This document shows, in pieces, positions 40,228 through 48,986 of a stretch of DNA of 64,000 nt; position 1 is the first letter of the stretch; each line of letters opens with the position of its first letter. Position numbers and translations under genes: made by a program. The notes beneath the pieces are model-generated. The model saw nothing but the letters and a program-made list of their open reading frames with translations, ran no database searches and was not told the DNA's origin. The stretch is from Pseudomonas sp. Q1-7 (GTDB taxonomy: Bacteria > Pseudomonadota > Gammaproteobacteria > Pseudomonadales > Pseudomonadaceae), in the NCBI RefSeq assembly GCF_028010285.1, contig NZ_CP116304.1:2496501-2560500 (forward strand), given 5' to 3'.

Positions 40228-40613
40228 GTCTTCCGTTCTGGTGCCTGTTCATTGCCGCGCTGCTTATCTACCTGGCGAAAGCACCCGTGGCCAAGGCCAT
40301 GAGCGAGGAGGGCGGGGGCTACGACAACCGTAATCCGCGCGCACAGCAGGGGCGCCTGACGGGTTTCGGCGCGCGGGCCCTGGCGGCGCACCAGAACAGC
40401 ATCGAGATATTCCCGCTGTTCGCCGCGGGCGTGCTGATGGCCCATGTCACCCAGACCCAGGGCTGGTTCGTCGACCTGCTGGCGATTCTCTTCGTCGTCT
40501 CGCGGGTCCTCTATCTGTTCCTCTACTGGAACGACAGGGCCACCCTGCGCAGTCTGGTCTGGGTGGTCGGCCTGCTCTGCTGCCTGGTGCTGATGCTCAG
40601 CCCGGCAATCTGA
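40224..40613 (+). CDS. MAPEG-family membrane protein
   Basis: A 129-residue protein with four membrane helices of the MAPEG type (membrane-associated proteins in eicosanoid and glutathione metabolism). The family core is LAAHQNSIEIFPLFAAGVLMAH and the C-terminal VSRVLYLFLYWNDRATLRSLVW. Bacterial members of this small type have no firmly known substrate. The ATG overlaps the end of the DUF599 gene (ATGA). A strong stem follows. Confidence 0.88.
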   Translation: MSLPFWCLFIAALLIYLAKAPVAKAMSEEGGGYDNRNPRAQQGRLTGFGARALAAHQNSIEIFPLFAAGVLMAHVTQTQGWFVDLLAILFVVSRVLYLFLYWNDRATLRSLVWVVGLLCCLVLMLSPAI

Positions 40614-40623
40614 TCACCCCACA

Positions 40624-40658
40624 AACGACAAGGCCCGCATCGTGCGGGCCTTGTCGTT
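40624..40658. terminator. Bidirectional terminator stem after the MAPEG gene
   Basis: AACGACAAGGCCCGCA / TGCGGGCCTTGTCGTT, a perfect 16-bp stem with a three-base loop, between convergent genes. T-runs are short, but the stem is very stable. Confidence 0.8.
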
Positions 40659-40673
40659 CCAGCGGCGGAAGGC

Positions 40674-40883
40674 TTACTGGCTCTGCTCGTCGGTCGGCGC
40701 GGTTTCCGGTGCGGGCTGGGTCGGCGCCGGGGCGGTTTCCGGAGCGGGGGTAGGCGCTGGCGCGCTCGGCTGGGTTTCGGTCGCCGGTGCAGCCGGCGCC
40801 TGGGCCTCTTCCTTCTTGTCGCAGGCAGCGAGACCAAGGCTGGCGGCCAGCAGCAGGGCGAGAGACAGGGTTTTCTTCATCAT
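40674..40883 (-). CDS. Small lipoprotein with an Ala/Pro-rich tail
   Basis: A 69-residue predicted lipoprotein: MMKKTLSLALLLAASLGLAAC with the lipobox LAAC and DKK after the Cys, then an Ala-Pro-Glu-Thr repeat (EAQAPAAPATETQPSAPAPTP ...) to the end. The disordered tail suggests a spacer that reaches into the peptidoglycan or periplasm; function unknown. GGAGGCTCA precedes the two ATG codons (40883 and 40880); the second has better spacing. The Asp after the Cys could mark retention in the inner membrane (the +2 rule of E. coli), though this rule differs in pseudomonads. Confidence 0.82.
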   Translation of the reverse strand: MMKKTLSLALLLAASLGLAACDKKEEAQAPAAPATETQPSAPAPTPAPETAPAPTQPAPETAPTDEQSQ

Positions 40884-41046
40884 TGAGCCTCCATATGTGG
40901 CTTTCCTCATCGATAGCCGTTGGAGCTTGCGAGAAGATTCTAAGTTCCACTGAAATGGCAAAAGCCTGACCGGGCGGTCTCCCACGGCGTAACCGGCCCT
41001 GACACGGTATGATTCGCGTCTTTGCCCAGACGCCAAGGTCGCAGTC

Positions 41047-41502
41047 ATGTCGGATCTTTCCCTTATCGAACGGGCGCAGCGCTTCCTCGCCGCGTTGCGC
41101 CATTGCCAGGTGCTCGACCTCAGCGTGCACGACGCGTCTGCCGCCGGGCTCACCCTGCGCCTGCCCTATAGCACCCGGATCATCGGCAATCCGGAAACCG
41201 GCGTGATCCATGGCGGCGCCATCACTACCCTGATGGACACCACCTGCGGCATTTCCACCGTCTGCGTGCTGCCCGAATTCGAGATCTGCCCGACCCTGGA
41301 CCTGCGCATCGACTACATGCACCCGGCCGAGCCGCACAAGGACGTCTTCGGCTTCGCCGAATGCTACCGGGTGACCCCCAACGTCATCTTTACCCGCGGC
41401 TATGCCTACCAGGACGACCCGTCCCAGCCCATCGCCCACGTGGTGGGGGCTTTCATGCGCATGGGCAAGCCCGGCCAACTGAAGCAGGGAGGTGCGGCAT
41501 GA
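41047..41502 (+). CDS. PaaI-family hotdog-fold thioesterase
   Basis: A 151-residue thioesterase-like protein. The hotdog motif is NPETGVIHGGAITTLMDTTCGIS, with the conserved HGG and the catalytic-position Asp in LMDTT. It probably hydrolyses acyl-CoA or a related thioester; substrate unknown. The next gene, a diverged paralogue, overlaps its end by four bases. The two proteins share the hotdog layout with HGG but little else, so the pair may form a mixed oligomer. Confidence 0.9.
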   Translation: MSDLSLIERAQRFLAALRHCQVLDLSVHDASAAGLTLRLPYSTRIIGNPETGVIHGGAITTLMDTTCGISTVCVLPEFEICPTLDLRIDYMHPAEPHKDVFGFAECYRVTPNVIFTRGYAYQDDPSQPIAHVVGAFMRMGKPGQLKQGGAA

Positions 41503-41942
41503 GCCTCGACCTCAACGCCCTGGTGCGCGAAGCCCACGAGAAGAACGATTACGACTCGCTGGTATGCCTGATTCCCTACGCCAGACTGATCGGCATGGAA
41601 TGCCTGCGCCTGGGCGATGACATGGTCTTTCGCCTGCCGGCGAACAAGGACAACATTGGCAATCCGACCCTGCCGGCCATCCACGGCGGCGTGATCGCCG
41701 GTTTCATGGAGCACGCCGCCATGCTCCACCTGTTGATGTTCATGGGCACGCCACATATGCCCAAAATCATCGACTTCTCGATAGATTACCTGCGCGCCGG
41801 CCACTATCGTGACACCTACGTCCAGTGCCAGGTCTGGCGGCAGGGCCGTCGTGTCGCCAACGTCGCCATCACCGCCTGGCAAACCACCCAGACCGAACCC
41901 ATCGCCACCGCGCGCGCCCATTTCAAGGTCGACGAACCCTGA
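41499..41942 (+). CDS. PaaI-family hotdog-fold thioesterase, second copy
   Basis: A 147-residue hotdog protein with NPTLPAIHGGVIAGFMEHAAMLHL, so the usual Asp position is Glu (FMEHA), as in some 4-hydroxybenzoyl-CoA thioesterase-like families. IIDFSIDYLRAGHYRDTY and RVANVAITAWQ are the later strands. ATGA overlap with the first copy gives coupled translation. Substrate unknown. Confidence 0.88.
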   Translation: MSLDLNALVREAHEKNDYDSLVCLIPYARLIGMECLRLGDDMVFRLPANKDNIGNPTLPAIHGGVIAGFMEHAAMLHLLMFMGTPHMPKIIDFSIDYLRAGHYRDTYVQCQVWRQGRRVANVAITAWQTTQTEPIATARAHFKVDEP

Positions 41943-41982
41943 GGCACGCCAGGCGCGTCCGGTCGCTTACAAGGAAAGTCCG

Positions 41983-43230
41983 ATGGTTGCGTTACTGATA
42001 CTTGGCGGCCTGTTGCTGATCGTCACCGGCCTGGTCTGGCTGGTGATGCTCGCCTTCGGCACCAGCCTGCTCTGGGGCTTCGGCAGCCTGTTGCCGCCGG
42101 TCACGGTCGCCTATGCGCTCTGCCATTGGCGCACCGCGCGCAAGGCCGTGGCCCTCGGCGCCATGGGCTTCATCCCGCTGGTGGTGGGGGTCACCATGCT
42201 CGCCGCGCAGCACCCGGAGCGTCTTCAGGCAATCATCGGCCTGCGCTGGCTCGGCGATGGGGCGCAGGGTGCGTCCGAACTGGACATCCGCCTCAAGGGC
42301 GAACTCAACGGCCAGCAGTTCTCGCCGCTGCAGGCTGAGCTGGTGGACGGTGTGCTCAGCCTGCGCGAGGGCCAGGACTTCTATGCCCGTCGCGAGTTGA
42401 CCATTCGCATCGGCCAGCAGCCCCAGGGCGCCTTGCGCCTGGACGTGCTGCCCCAGGACCAGGGCCCGCGGCCGGAAGTCGAGATCAGCTGGCTGTCGCC
42501 GGATCAGGAACTGCCGGAGGCCCGCCGCATCCCTCGTGGCTACACCCTGCACCTGGACCTCCAGCCGGTGGCGCCGAATCGCATGGCGGGGGACTTCCAT
42601 CTGGTCCTGCCGCCGAAGTTCGCCACCACACTGTCCGGACACCTGGAGGTGTTCACCGACCGTCTGCGCTACCGCGATGGCCGGGTGGATACCACCTACG
42701 ATTCCCGCGATACCCTGGCGTACGTGATCCGCGACTACCTGCAGCGACGGTTCGCGACGCGCGCGGTCGAACTGGCCCCGCTGCCTGTCGTGAACCTGCC
42801 GGCATTGCGGCTGGAGCTGGACGTGGACGCGCGGATCGACGGCCAACTTCAGCACCTGCCGTTGCAGCTCAGCAAGAGCGAGGCGCGTGGCTGGCGCGTC
42901 CAGCACGACAGCTTCCCGCCCCTGGCGGCGCCTGCCGCCACCGCCGAAGCGCCCGCCGAGGCGCGCGAGCCGGCGCCGGTCGCCGACACCCCGCGGCCGC
43001 TGGACCGCCGCCTGCGCTTTTCCCTGCAGCGCTTGCTGAACAACCCCGGCCAGTACCAGGCGCTCAGCATGCGTGTGTATACGGTTCGCGGCAGCACCGC
43101 CGAAGGACGTTTCGCCGGGGTGGATCGCGAGGGCCGCATCCTTATCCGCCGCACCCTGGGTGGCGCCGGGGCCGCCAGCTACAGTTTCGACGTCAACGAG
43201 GTCGCCCACGTCGAACTGCTCGAGCCCTGA
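41983..43230 (+). CDS. Conserved membrane-anchored protein of unknown function
   Basis: A 415-residue protein that I do not recognise. Two or three N-terminal membrane helices cover residues 1-72 (ALLILGGLLLIVTGLVWLVML and later GAMGFIPLVVGVTML). The rest is soluble and beta-rich, with about 240 residues of ordinary sequence (including LKGELNGQQFSPLQAELVDG and HLVLPPKFATTLSGHLEVF), an Ala/Pro/Glu linker near 308-332, and a C-terminal domain (LRFSLQRLLNNPGQYQALSMRVYT ... SYSFDVNEVAHVELLEP). It lies between the thioesterases and htpG. Start ATG 41983 follows AAGGAAAG. Confidence 0.8.
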   Translation: MVALLILGGLLLIVTGLVWLVMLAFGTSLLWGFGSLLPPVTVAYALCHWRTARKAVALGAMGFIPLVVGVTMLAAQHPERLQAIIGLRWLGDGAQGASELDIRLKGELNGQQFSPLQAELVDGVLSLREGQDFYARRELTIRIGQQPQGALRLDVLPQDQGPRPEVEISWLSPDQELPEARRIPRGYTLHLDLQPVAPNRMAGDFHLVLPPKFATTLSGHLEVFTDRLRYRDGRVDTTYDSRDTLAYVIRDYLQRRFATRAVELAPLPVVNLPALRLELDVDARIDGQLQHLPLQLSKSEARGWRVQHDSFPPLAAPAATAEAPAEAREPAPVADTPRPLDRRLRFSLQRLLNNPGQYQALSMRVYTVRGSTAEGRFAGVDREGRILIRRTLGGAGAASYSFDVNEVAHVELLEP

Positions 43231-43342
43231 TAGCGGCAGGACGGCCGGCGATCATCCGGCCATTTTCGCCTGCCGGCCGTACCGGGGCGGCAGGCGGGAG
43301 CAGCCCTGTTCGCCCCGCGCCCCATTCCGAATTCGCTAAGCA

Positions 43343-43370
43343 CTTGAAATCCTTGTCGAAGGCCCCATCT
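43343..43370 (+). promoter_or_regulatory. RpoH (sigma32) heat-shock promoter of htpG
   Basis: CTTGAAA (43343-43349) and CCCCATCT (43363-43370) are separated by 13 bases. Both boxes match the sigma32 consensus exactly. The predicted transcript starts near 43378 and the htpG ATG is at 43426. The 195-base region before htpG holds nothing else of note. Confidence 0.9.
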
Positions 43371-43425
43371 GGATGACATCCGCCGCCGTGCGCGGCCCAA
43401 GCCATCCATGTGGAGAAAGAAGACC

Positions 43426-45324
43426 ATGAGTGTGGAAACTCAAAAAGAAACCCTGGGCTTCCAAACCGAGGTGAAGCAGTTGCTTCACCTGATGATCCAT
43501 TCCCTGTATTCCAACAAGGAAATCTTCCTCCGCGAACTGATTTCCAACGCCTCCGACGCCGCCGACAAGCTGCGTTTCGAGGCCCTGGCCAAGCCGGAAC
43601 TGCTGGAAGGCGGCGCCGAGCTGAAGATCCGCGTCAGCTTCGACAAGGACGCCCGCACCATCACCATCGACGACAACGGCATCGGCATGAGCCGTGATGA
43701 AGTGATCGCGCACCTGGGCACCATCGCCAAGTCCGGCACCGCCGACTTCCTGAAGAACCTCTCCGGCGACCAGAAGAAGGATTCCCACCTGATCGGCCAG
43801 TTCGGCGTGGGCTTCTATTCCGCCTTCATCGTGGCCGACAAGGTCGACGTCTTCACCCGCCGCGCTGGCCTGCCGGCCGCCGAGGGCGTGCATTGGGCCT
43901 CGAAAGGCGAGGGTGAGTTCGACGTCGCCACCATCGACAAGGCCGAGCGCGGGACCCGCATCGTCCTGCACCTGAAGGCCGGTGAAGAGGAGTTCGCCGA
44001 TGGCTGGCGCCTGCGCAACGTCATCAAGAAGTATTCCGACCACATCGCCCTGCCCATCGAATTGCCGAAGGAACACCACGGCGAAGACCAACCGGCGGAA
44101 GCCGAGTGGGAAACCGTCAACCGCGCCAGCGCCCTGTGGACCCGTCCGCGCACCGAGGTGAAGGACGAGGAATACCAGGAGTTCTACAAGCACATCGCCC
44201 ATGACTTCGAAGACCCGCTGACCTGGAGCCACAACAAGGTCGAAGGCAAGCTCGAATACAACTCGTTGCTCTACGTCCCGGCCCGCGCGCCGTTCGACCT
44301 GTACCACCGCGAAGCCCCGCGGGGGCTCAAGCTGTACGTGCAGCGCGTGTTCATCATGGACCAGGCCGACCAGTTCCTGCCGCTCTACCTGCGTTTCATC
44401 AAGGGTGTGGTGGATTCAAACGACCTGTCGCTGAACGTGTCCCGCGAAATCCTGCAGAAGGACCCGGTGATCGACTCCATGAAGTCGGCCCTGACCAAGC
44501 GCGTGCTGGACATGCTGGAGAAGCTGGCGAAGAACGAACCCGAGCAGTACAAGGGCTTCTGGAACAACTTTGGCCAGGTGCTGAAGGAAGGCCCGGCCGA
44601 GGACTTCGCCAACAAGGAGAAGATTGCCGGCCTGCTGCGTTTCGCTTCCACCCAGGACGAGTCCGGCGAGCAGAGCGTGTCCCTGGCCGACTACATTGGC
44701 CGCATGAAGGAAGGCCAGGACAAGATCTACTTCCTCACCGGCGAGAGCCATTCCCAGGTGAAGAACAGCCCGCACCTGGAGGTCTTCCGCAAGAAGGGCA
44801 TCGAAGTGCTGCTGCTCACCGACCGTATCGACGAGTGGCTGATGAGCTACCTGACCGACTTCGACGGCAAGGGGCTCGTCGACGTCGCCCGTGGCGACCT
44901 GGACCTGGGCAAGCTGGACTCGGAAGAGGACAAGAAGGCCCAGGAAGAAGTCGCCAAGGCCAAGGAAGGGCTGATCGAGCGCCTGAAGAAGGCGCTGGAC
45001 GAACAGGTCAGCGAAGTGCGTGTGTCCCACCGCTTGACCGACTCCCCGGCCATCCTCGCCATCGGCGAACAGGACCTCGGCCTGCAGATGCGCCAGATTC
45101 TCGAAGCCAGCGGCCAGAAAGTGCCGGATTCCAAGCCGATCTTCGAAATCAATCCCGCTCACCCGCTGATCGAGAAGCTGGACGGCGAACAGGACGAAGA
45201 CCGCTTCGGCGAGCTGTCCCACATCCTCTTCGACCAGGCCGCCCTGGCCGCCGGAGACAGCCTGAAGGACCCGGCCGCCTATGTGCGCCGCCTGAACAAG
45301 CTGCTGGTGGAACTCTCCGCCTGA
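43426..45324 (+). CDS. htpG: Hsp90-family chaperone HtpG
   Basis: A 632-residue ATP-dependent chaperone. The N-terminal GHKL ATPase has [14 protein letters not shown] (catalytic Glu, metal Asn), DNGIGM and [11 protein letters not shown]; the middle domain has [10 protein letters not shown] and SREILQKDP (catalytic Arg), and the C-terminal dimer domain ends near [10 protein letters not shown]. Start ATG 43426 is preceded by GAGAAAGAAGACC. Expression should rise with heat through the RpoH promoter just upstream. Terminator follows. Confidence 0.98.
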   Translation: MSVETQKETLGFQTEVKQLLHLMIHSLYSNKEIFLRELISNASDAADKLRFEALAKPELLEGGAELKIRVSFDKDARTITIDDNGIGMSRDEVIAHLGTIAKSGTADFLKNLSGDQKKDSHLIGQFGVGFYSAFIVADKVDVFTRRAGLPAAEGVHWASKGEGEFDVATIDKAERGTRIVLHLKAGEEEFADGWRLRNVIKKYSDHIALPIELPKEHHGEDQPAEAEWETVNRASALWTRPRTEVKDEEYQEFYKHIAHDFEDPLTWSHNKVEGKLEYNSLLYVPARAPFDLYHREAPRGLKLYVQRVFIMDQADQFLPLYLRFIKGVVDSNDLSLNVSREILQKDPVIDSMKSALTKRVLDMLEKLAKNEPEQYKGFWNNFGQVLKEGPAEDFANKEKIAGLLRFASTQDESGEQSVSLADYIGRMKEGQDKIYFLTGESHSQVKNSPHLEVFRKKGIEVLLLTDRIDEWLMSYLTDFDGKGLVDVARGDLDLGKLDSEEDKKAQEEVAKAKEGLIERLKKALDEQVSEVRVSHRLTDSPAILAIGEQDLGLQMRQILEASGQKVPDSKPIFEINPAHPLIEKLDGEQDEDRFGELSHILFDQAALAAGDSLKDPAAYVRRLNKLLVELSA

Positions 45325-45338
45325 TAGCCGGTTGGAAT

Positions 45339-45368
45339 GAAAGAGGCCCGCATGTGCGGGCCTCTTTC
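45339..45368. terminator. Terminator of htpG
   Basis: GAAAGAGGCCCGCA / TGCGGGCCTCTTTC, a 14-bp stem with a two-base loop, starting 14 bases after the htpG stop. Confidence 0.88.
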
Positions 45369-45456
45369 GTTGGGCGCGGAAAACCGCGGAATGAGCCGCC
45401 GGTTCCGCCGCAGGGTCTAAGCTCAGTCATCCCCCCTTGGCACAGGAGAGCGCTCC

Positions 45457-46245
45457 ATGAACCGATTGCTTCTGCCTTCGCTACTCGTGGCTATCGCCAC
45501 GCCTTCCTGGGCGGCGATGGTCACCCAAGCGGTGCCTTACGAGATCGATGGCAAGGCCTTCGAGGGCACCCTGGTCTACGACGACGCGGTGAAGACTCCG
45601 CGCCCCGGCCTGATGATGGTTCCCAACTGGCTGGGCGTCACCCCGGCTGCTGCCGAGCAAGCCAAGGAGATTGCCGGCCAGCGTTATGTGATCTTCATCG
45701 CCGACATGTATGGCAAGGACGTCCGACCCGCCAGCCCGGAGGAGGCCAGGGCTGCTGCCACGGTGGTACGTGGCGACCGGGCGCTGATGCGCAAGCGCGC
45801 CCAGGCCGGGGTGGACGTGTTCGGGAAACTGGGCGAGAAGGTGCCATTGGACCCGGGCAGCCTGGGCGCCATCGGCTTCTGCTTCGGTGGCGGCAGTGTG
45901 CTGGAGTTGGCCCGCTCCGGAGCTCCGCTCAAGGGCTTCGTGTCCTTCCACGGCAACCTGGACACACCGAATCCGGATGATGCGCGCAATATCCGCGCGC
46001 CGGTGCTGGTGCTGCATGGTGCCGACGACCCGTCGGTTCCCAAGGCTCAAGTGGATGCCTTCACCGCCGAAATGACCGCCGCCAAGGCCGACTGGCAGTT
46101 GGTGAGCTACGGCGGCGCAGTGCACTCCTTCACCGACCGCGAGGCCAATGTGCCGGGTCGCAACGAATACCACCCGAAGGTTGCCGCGCGGGCCTACCAG
46201 GCCATGAACGACCTGTTCGACGAAGTCTTCGGCGGAACGCGGTAG
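45457..46245 (+). CDS. Secreted dienelactone-hydrolase-like protein
   Basis: A 262-residue alpha/beta hydrolase with a signal peptide (MNRLLLPSLLVAIATPSWAA). The nucleophile is Cys in IGFCFGGGS (about residue 142), with Asp in LHGADDPSV and His in GGAVHSFT, the Cys-Asp-His triad of dienelactone hydrolases. The family form with a signal peptide is of unknown natural substrate. CAGGAGAGCGCTCC lies before the ATG. Ends just before a repeat-like intergenic stretch. Confidence 0.9.
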   Translation: MNRLLLPSLLVAIATPSWAAMVTQAVPYEIDGKAFEGTLVYDDAVKTPRPGLMMVPNWLGVTPAAAEQAKEIAGQRYVIFIADMYGKDVRPASPEEARAAATVVRGDRALMRKRAQAGVDVFGKLGEKVPLDPGSLGAIGFCFGGGSVLELARSGAPLKGFVSFHGNLDTPNPDDARNIRAPVLVLHGADDPSVPKAQVDAFTAEMTAAKADWQLVSYGGAVHSFTDREANVPGRNEYHPKVAARAYQAMNDLFDEVFGGTR

Positions 46246-46328
46246 CCATGACGCGAATCCGCGGCCGCGCACTACGCCCCCAGGGTGTGGCGGCGGGGCT
46301 GTTGGACGGGCTCTTCACCAGCCGGCGC

Positions 46329-46440
46329 GATGGGTTTCGCGGGCTCTACCCATCCTACGTGTCCTGCGGAACTGCCGTACGGCGAACTCACCCGTAGGAT
46401 GCGGTAGAGCGAAGCGAAACCCATCAGTTCCCACTGATGG
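46329..46440. repeat. Long imperfect inverted repeat plus small hairpin
   Basis: Bases 46329-46359 (GATGGGTTTCGC ... CTACCCATCCTACG) pair with 46394-46424 (CGTAGGATGC ... AGCGAAACCCATC) with small insertions. Right next to it, CCATCAGT-TCCC-ACTGATGG (46421-46440) is a perfect hairpin. The phrase GTAGGATGGGTAGAGC...GAAACCCATC resembles an intergenic repeat of many pseudomonads; I recall this from general experience and it needs a genome search. It lies between the hydrolase and pirin genes, which are convergent. Confidence 0.55.
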
Positions 46441-46468
46441 ATTCGGGAACCGCGACAAAGAGGCCGGC

Positions 46469-47329
46469 TCAGCGCGGCAGTTCGATGCGTGTGGTTTCGC
46501 CCGGCACGGTTGGCCAATCGCCCGCTGCCCAGCGGTTGCGGGCCTGCTCGATGAGTGCCGGGTTGCTGGCGACGAAGTTCCAGTTCATCCGCCTGGGGCC
46601 CTCCAGGGGCGCGCCGCCGATCATCACCAGGTGGCACCCGCCACAGGCTGTGAGCAGGTACTCGACGCCTTCGGGCAGAACCAGCAAGCTGCGCGGTTCG
46701 ATCGGCTGGTCGTCCAGCAGTGCCTCGCCGTCCAGCAGATAGAGCGCCCGCTGTGGATGCTCGGTGGGAATGTTCAGGGTGGCGCCGGCTTCCAATTGCA
46801 GGTCGGCATAGAGGGTCGGGGAGAGTACGGGGACCGGGGATTGCAGGCAGAATCCGCTGCCGGCGATCAGGCGGATGCGTACGCCGAGGGACTCGTGCTG
46901 CGGAAGGCTGGCCGCCGGGTGATGGCTATAGCTGGGTTCGCAGTCCTCGAATGCCTGTGGCAGCGCCAGCCACACCTGCAGCCCGTGGGCGCGGGAGCCG
47001 CTGGCCATCAGGCCGGCCGGCGTGCGCTCGACGTGGGCCACGCCGCGCCCGGCGGTCATCCAACTGACGTCGCCCGGTTTCACCACCTGATCCGAGCCGA
47101 GGCTGTCCTTGTGCTGCAACTCGCCTTCGAACAGGTAGGTGAGGGTGGACAGGCCGATATGCGGATGCTGGCGCACGTCCATGCCGCTGCCGGGGGCGTA
47201 GTCGGCTTCCAGCATGTGGTCGAAGAACACGAAGGGCCCGACACTGCGACATTGGGCCGACGGCAGCGGGCGGAGGATGGGCTGCCCGGCGACCTCTTCG
47301 GCGCGTGGGCGGATGGTGAGTATGCTCAT
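46469..47329 (-). CDS. Pirin-family cupin protein
   Basis: A 286-residue bicupin. The N-terminal cupin carries the pirin motif: HPHIGLSTLTYLFEGELQHKDSLG (metal His in HPH) and AGRGVAHVE (third His and Glu). Pirins can act as quercetinase-like dioxygenases or as redox-sensing partners; which applies here is not clear. The usual E in HPHxGxET is Ser here. Start ATG 47329 (MSILTIRPRAEEV); upstream in-frame codons overlap the OsmC gene. Probably co-transcribed with osmC-like gene (20-base gap). Confidence 0.9.
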   Translation of the reverse strand: MSILTIRPRAEEVAGQPILRPLPSAQCRSVGPFVFFDHMLEADYAPGSGMDVRQHPHIGLSTLTYLFEGELQHKDSLGSDQVVKPGDVSWMTAGRGVAHVERTPAGLMASGSRAHGLQVWLALPQAFEDCEPSYSHHPAASLPQHESLGVRIRLIAGSGFCLQSPVPVLSPTLYADLQLEAGATLNIPTEHPQRALYLLDGEALLDDQPIEPRSLLVLPEGVEYLLTACGGCHLVMIGGAPLEGPRRMNWNFVASNPALIEQARNRWAAGDWPTVPGETTRIELPR

Positions 47330-47349
47330 GTTCGGACTTCCCGTTCGGT

Positions 47350-47769
47350 TCACTGGCTGAAGTTGCCTTCCGCGAGGCGTGTTTCGATGCGGGTCTCCAC
47401 CTGGGTCATCAGCTTGTGCACCGGGCATTTGTCGGCGATGCGCAGCAGAGTGGCGCGTTGCTCGTCGGTGAGGGCGCCGCGCAGGGTCAGCTTCACGTCC
47501 AGGCGATACTGCCCCTTGCGTTCCTCGCTGTCGTCGCGGGTCACTTCGACGTCCACGCCGGTCAGCGGAATATCGTTCTTGCGGGCGTAGTAGGTGACGG
47601 TCAGCGCCTTGCAACTGCCCAGGGCGGCATCGAAGTAGTCATGTGGCTCCGGGTCGGCACCGGCGCCGCCCAGGTCGCTCGGCAGGTCGGTGAACAGCGG
47701 CGACTTGCCGTCCAGTTCGATGCGATGGCGGGTACCGTGGGCGGAGTCGCGGGTGAGGCGGATGGTCAT
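47350..47769 (-). CDS. OsmC-family peroxide/peroxiredoxin-like protein
   Basis: A 139-residue protein of the OsmC/Ohr superfamily. Both conserved cysteines are present: LGSCKALTVTYYARK (about residue 53) and ADKCPVHKL (about 114). Together they reduce organic peroxides or, in some subfamilies, have other thiol roles. Length and spacing fit the YhfA/OsmC group rather than Ohr. Starts with AGGAGGCCTTCC before the ATG on the minus strand. It is first in a pair with the pirin gene. Confidence 0.9.
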   Translation of the reverse strand: MTIRLTRDSAHGTRHRIELDGKSPLFTDLPSDLGGAGADPEPHDYFDAALGSCKALTVTYYARKNDIPLTGVDVEVTRDDSEERKGQYRLDVKLTLRGALTDEQRATLLRIADKCPVHKLMTQVETRIETRLAEGNFSQ

Positions 47770-47900
47770 GGAAGGCCTCCTGGCCGGTGGAAGGGAAAGG
47801 TCCCGGCTAGGCTAGCGCAAAGACCGGGGTAGCGGGACGGATTGAACGGGGGCCGCGGGCTGCCGGTCTATAGTCGCTCAATCACCAGGGAGCGTTCGTC

Positions 47901-48923
47901 TTGTATCGACTTGGGAACAGTGTCGCGGCCTTGCTGCTGCTGGCGGCCACCTGCGGCGAGGCGCGCGATTACCGCTACAGCGACGCCCACTTGCACTACG
48001 TGGATTTCTTCCAGGAAAGCGACGGCATGCCGGCCCTGATCGACGCGATGGACAAGGGCCGTATCGATCACGTGATGATCTCCGGCATTCCGGTGGCCAA
48101 GAAATGGCACGAGGATGAGCCCAAGCGGCCGCGCTATTACGCTGGCGACGACGCCCGCGCCTACTGGTACAGCGCCACCGACGTGCTGGTGGCCGCCGCG
48201 GTGAAGCAACTGCCGGCCCGGCATCGCGAGCGCTTCCACCCCTTTCTCAGCGGCTTCAACCCCAACGACAAGAATGCCGACGCCCATATTCGCCGCATGT
48301 TGGAGCTGGACCCGGGGCTCTGGCAGGGCATCGGCGAGGTGTTCACCCGCCACGACGACCTGACCGCCCTGATTGATGGCGATACGCCGCGAGCCAACAA
48401 CGAGGCCATGGGGCGCGTCTATCACTTGGCCGCCGAGTACGATCTGCCGGTGCTGCTGCACGCCAACATCACCTCCAAGCGCGAGCGCAATCCGCTCTAT
48501 CTGGAGGAGGTGGAAGAGCCGTTGCGCAACCATCCCCACGTGCGCTTCATCTGGGCCCACGCCGGTACAAGCATGGAAATCCACCGTCACCAGACGAAGC
48601 TGGACTTCCTGCTGCCCACCCTGGAGCGGCTGCTCGACGCCTACCCGAACCTTTACATCGACCTGTCCTGGAGCGTGCTGCAGCCCTACCTGCTGGACAG
48701 GCGCGGCAAGCCGGACCGCAAATGGCTGGCGCTGGTGGAGCGCTACCCGGAGCGCTTCATGCTCGGCTCGGACGTGGTGGGGCGTTTCGATGGCCTGGGC
48801 GACACTCTCGCGGCCTACACGCCGTTCCTCGACGCGTTGCCAGAAGCGGTGGCGCGCAAGGTGGCGCGGGACAATTTCCTTGCCGTGCTGCCACGCAAAC
48901 GGCGGGGTGGTGATGCGCCGTGA
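47901..48923 (+). CDS. Amidohydrolase-family protein, exported
   Basis: A 340-residue metal-dependent hydrolase (amidohydrolase 2 type). A signal peptide (VAALLLLAATCGEA) precedes YSDAHLHYVDF (metal-binding HxH), PVLLHANI, FIWAHAG and LGSDVVGRFDG (metal Asp). The start is TTG at 47901, with CCAGGGAG 10 bases upstream; no better ATG gives the signal peptide. The substrate is unknown. Export is unusual but seen in other members. It stands alone, divergent from the OsmC gene. Confidence 0.85.
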   Translation: MYRLGNSVAALLLLAATCGEARDYRYSDAHLHYVDFFQESDGMPALIDAMDKGRIDHVMISGIPVAKKWHEDEPKRPRYYAGDDARAYWYSATDVLVAAAVKQLPARHRERFHPFLSGFNPNDKNADAHIRRMLELDPGLWQGIGEVFTRHDDLTALIDGDTPRANNEAMGRVYHLAAEYDLPVLLHANITSKRERNPLYLEEVEEPLRNHPHVRFIWAHAGTSMEIHRHQTKLDFLLPTLERLLDAYPNLYIDLSWSVLQPYLLDRRGKPDRKWLALVERYPERFMLGSDVVGRFDGLGDTLAAYTPFLDALPEAVARKVARDNFLAVLPRKRRGGDAP

Positions 48924-48986
48924 GTCTGTCATGCGCTTGTCATGACCACGTCATAACCTCGCGCCACCGCAAACAAGGAGCGCGAC

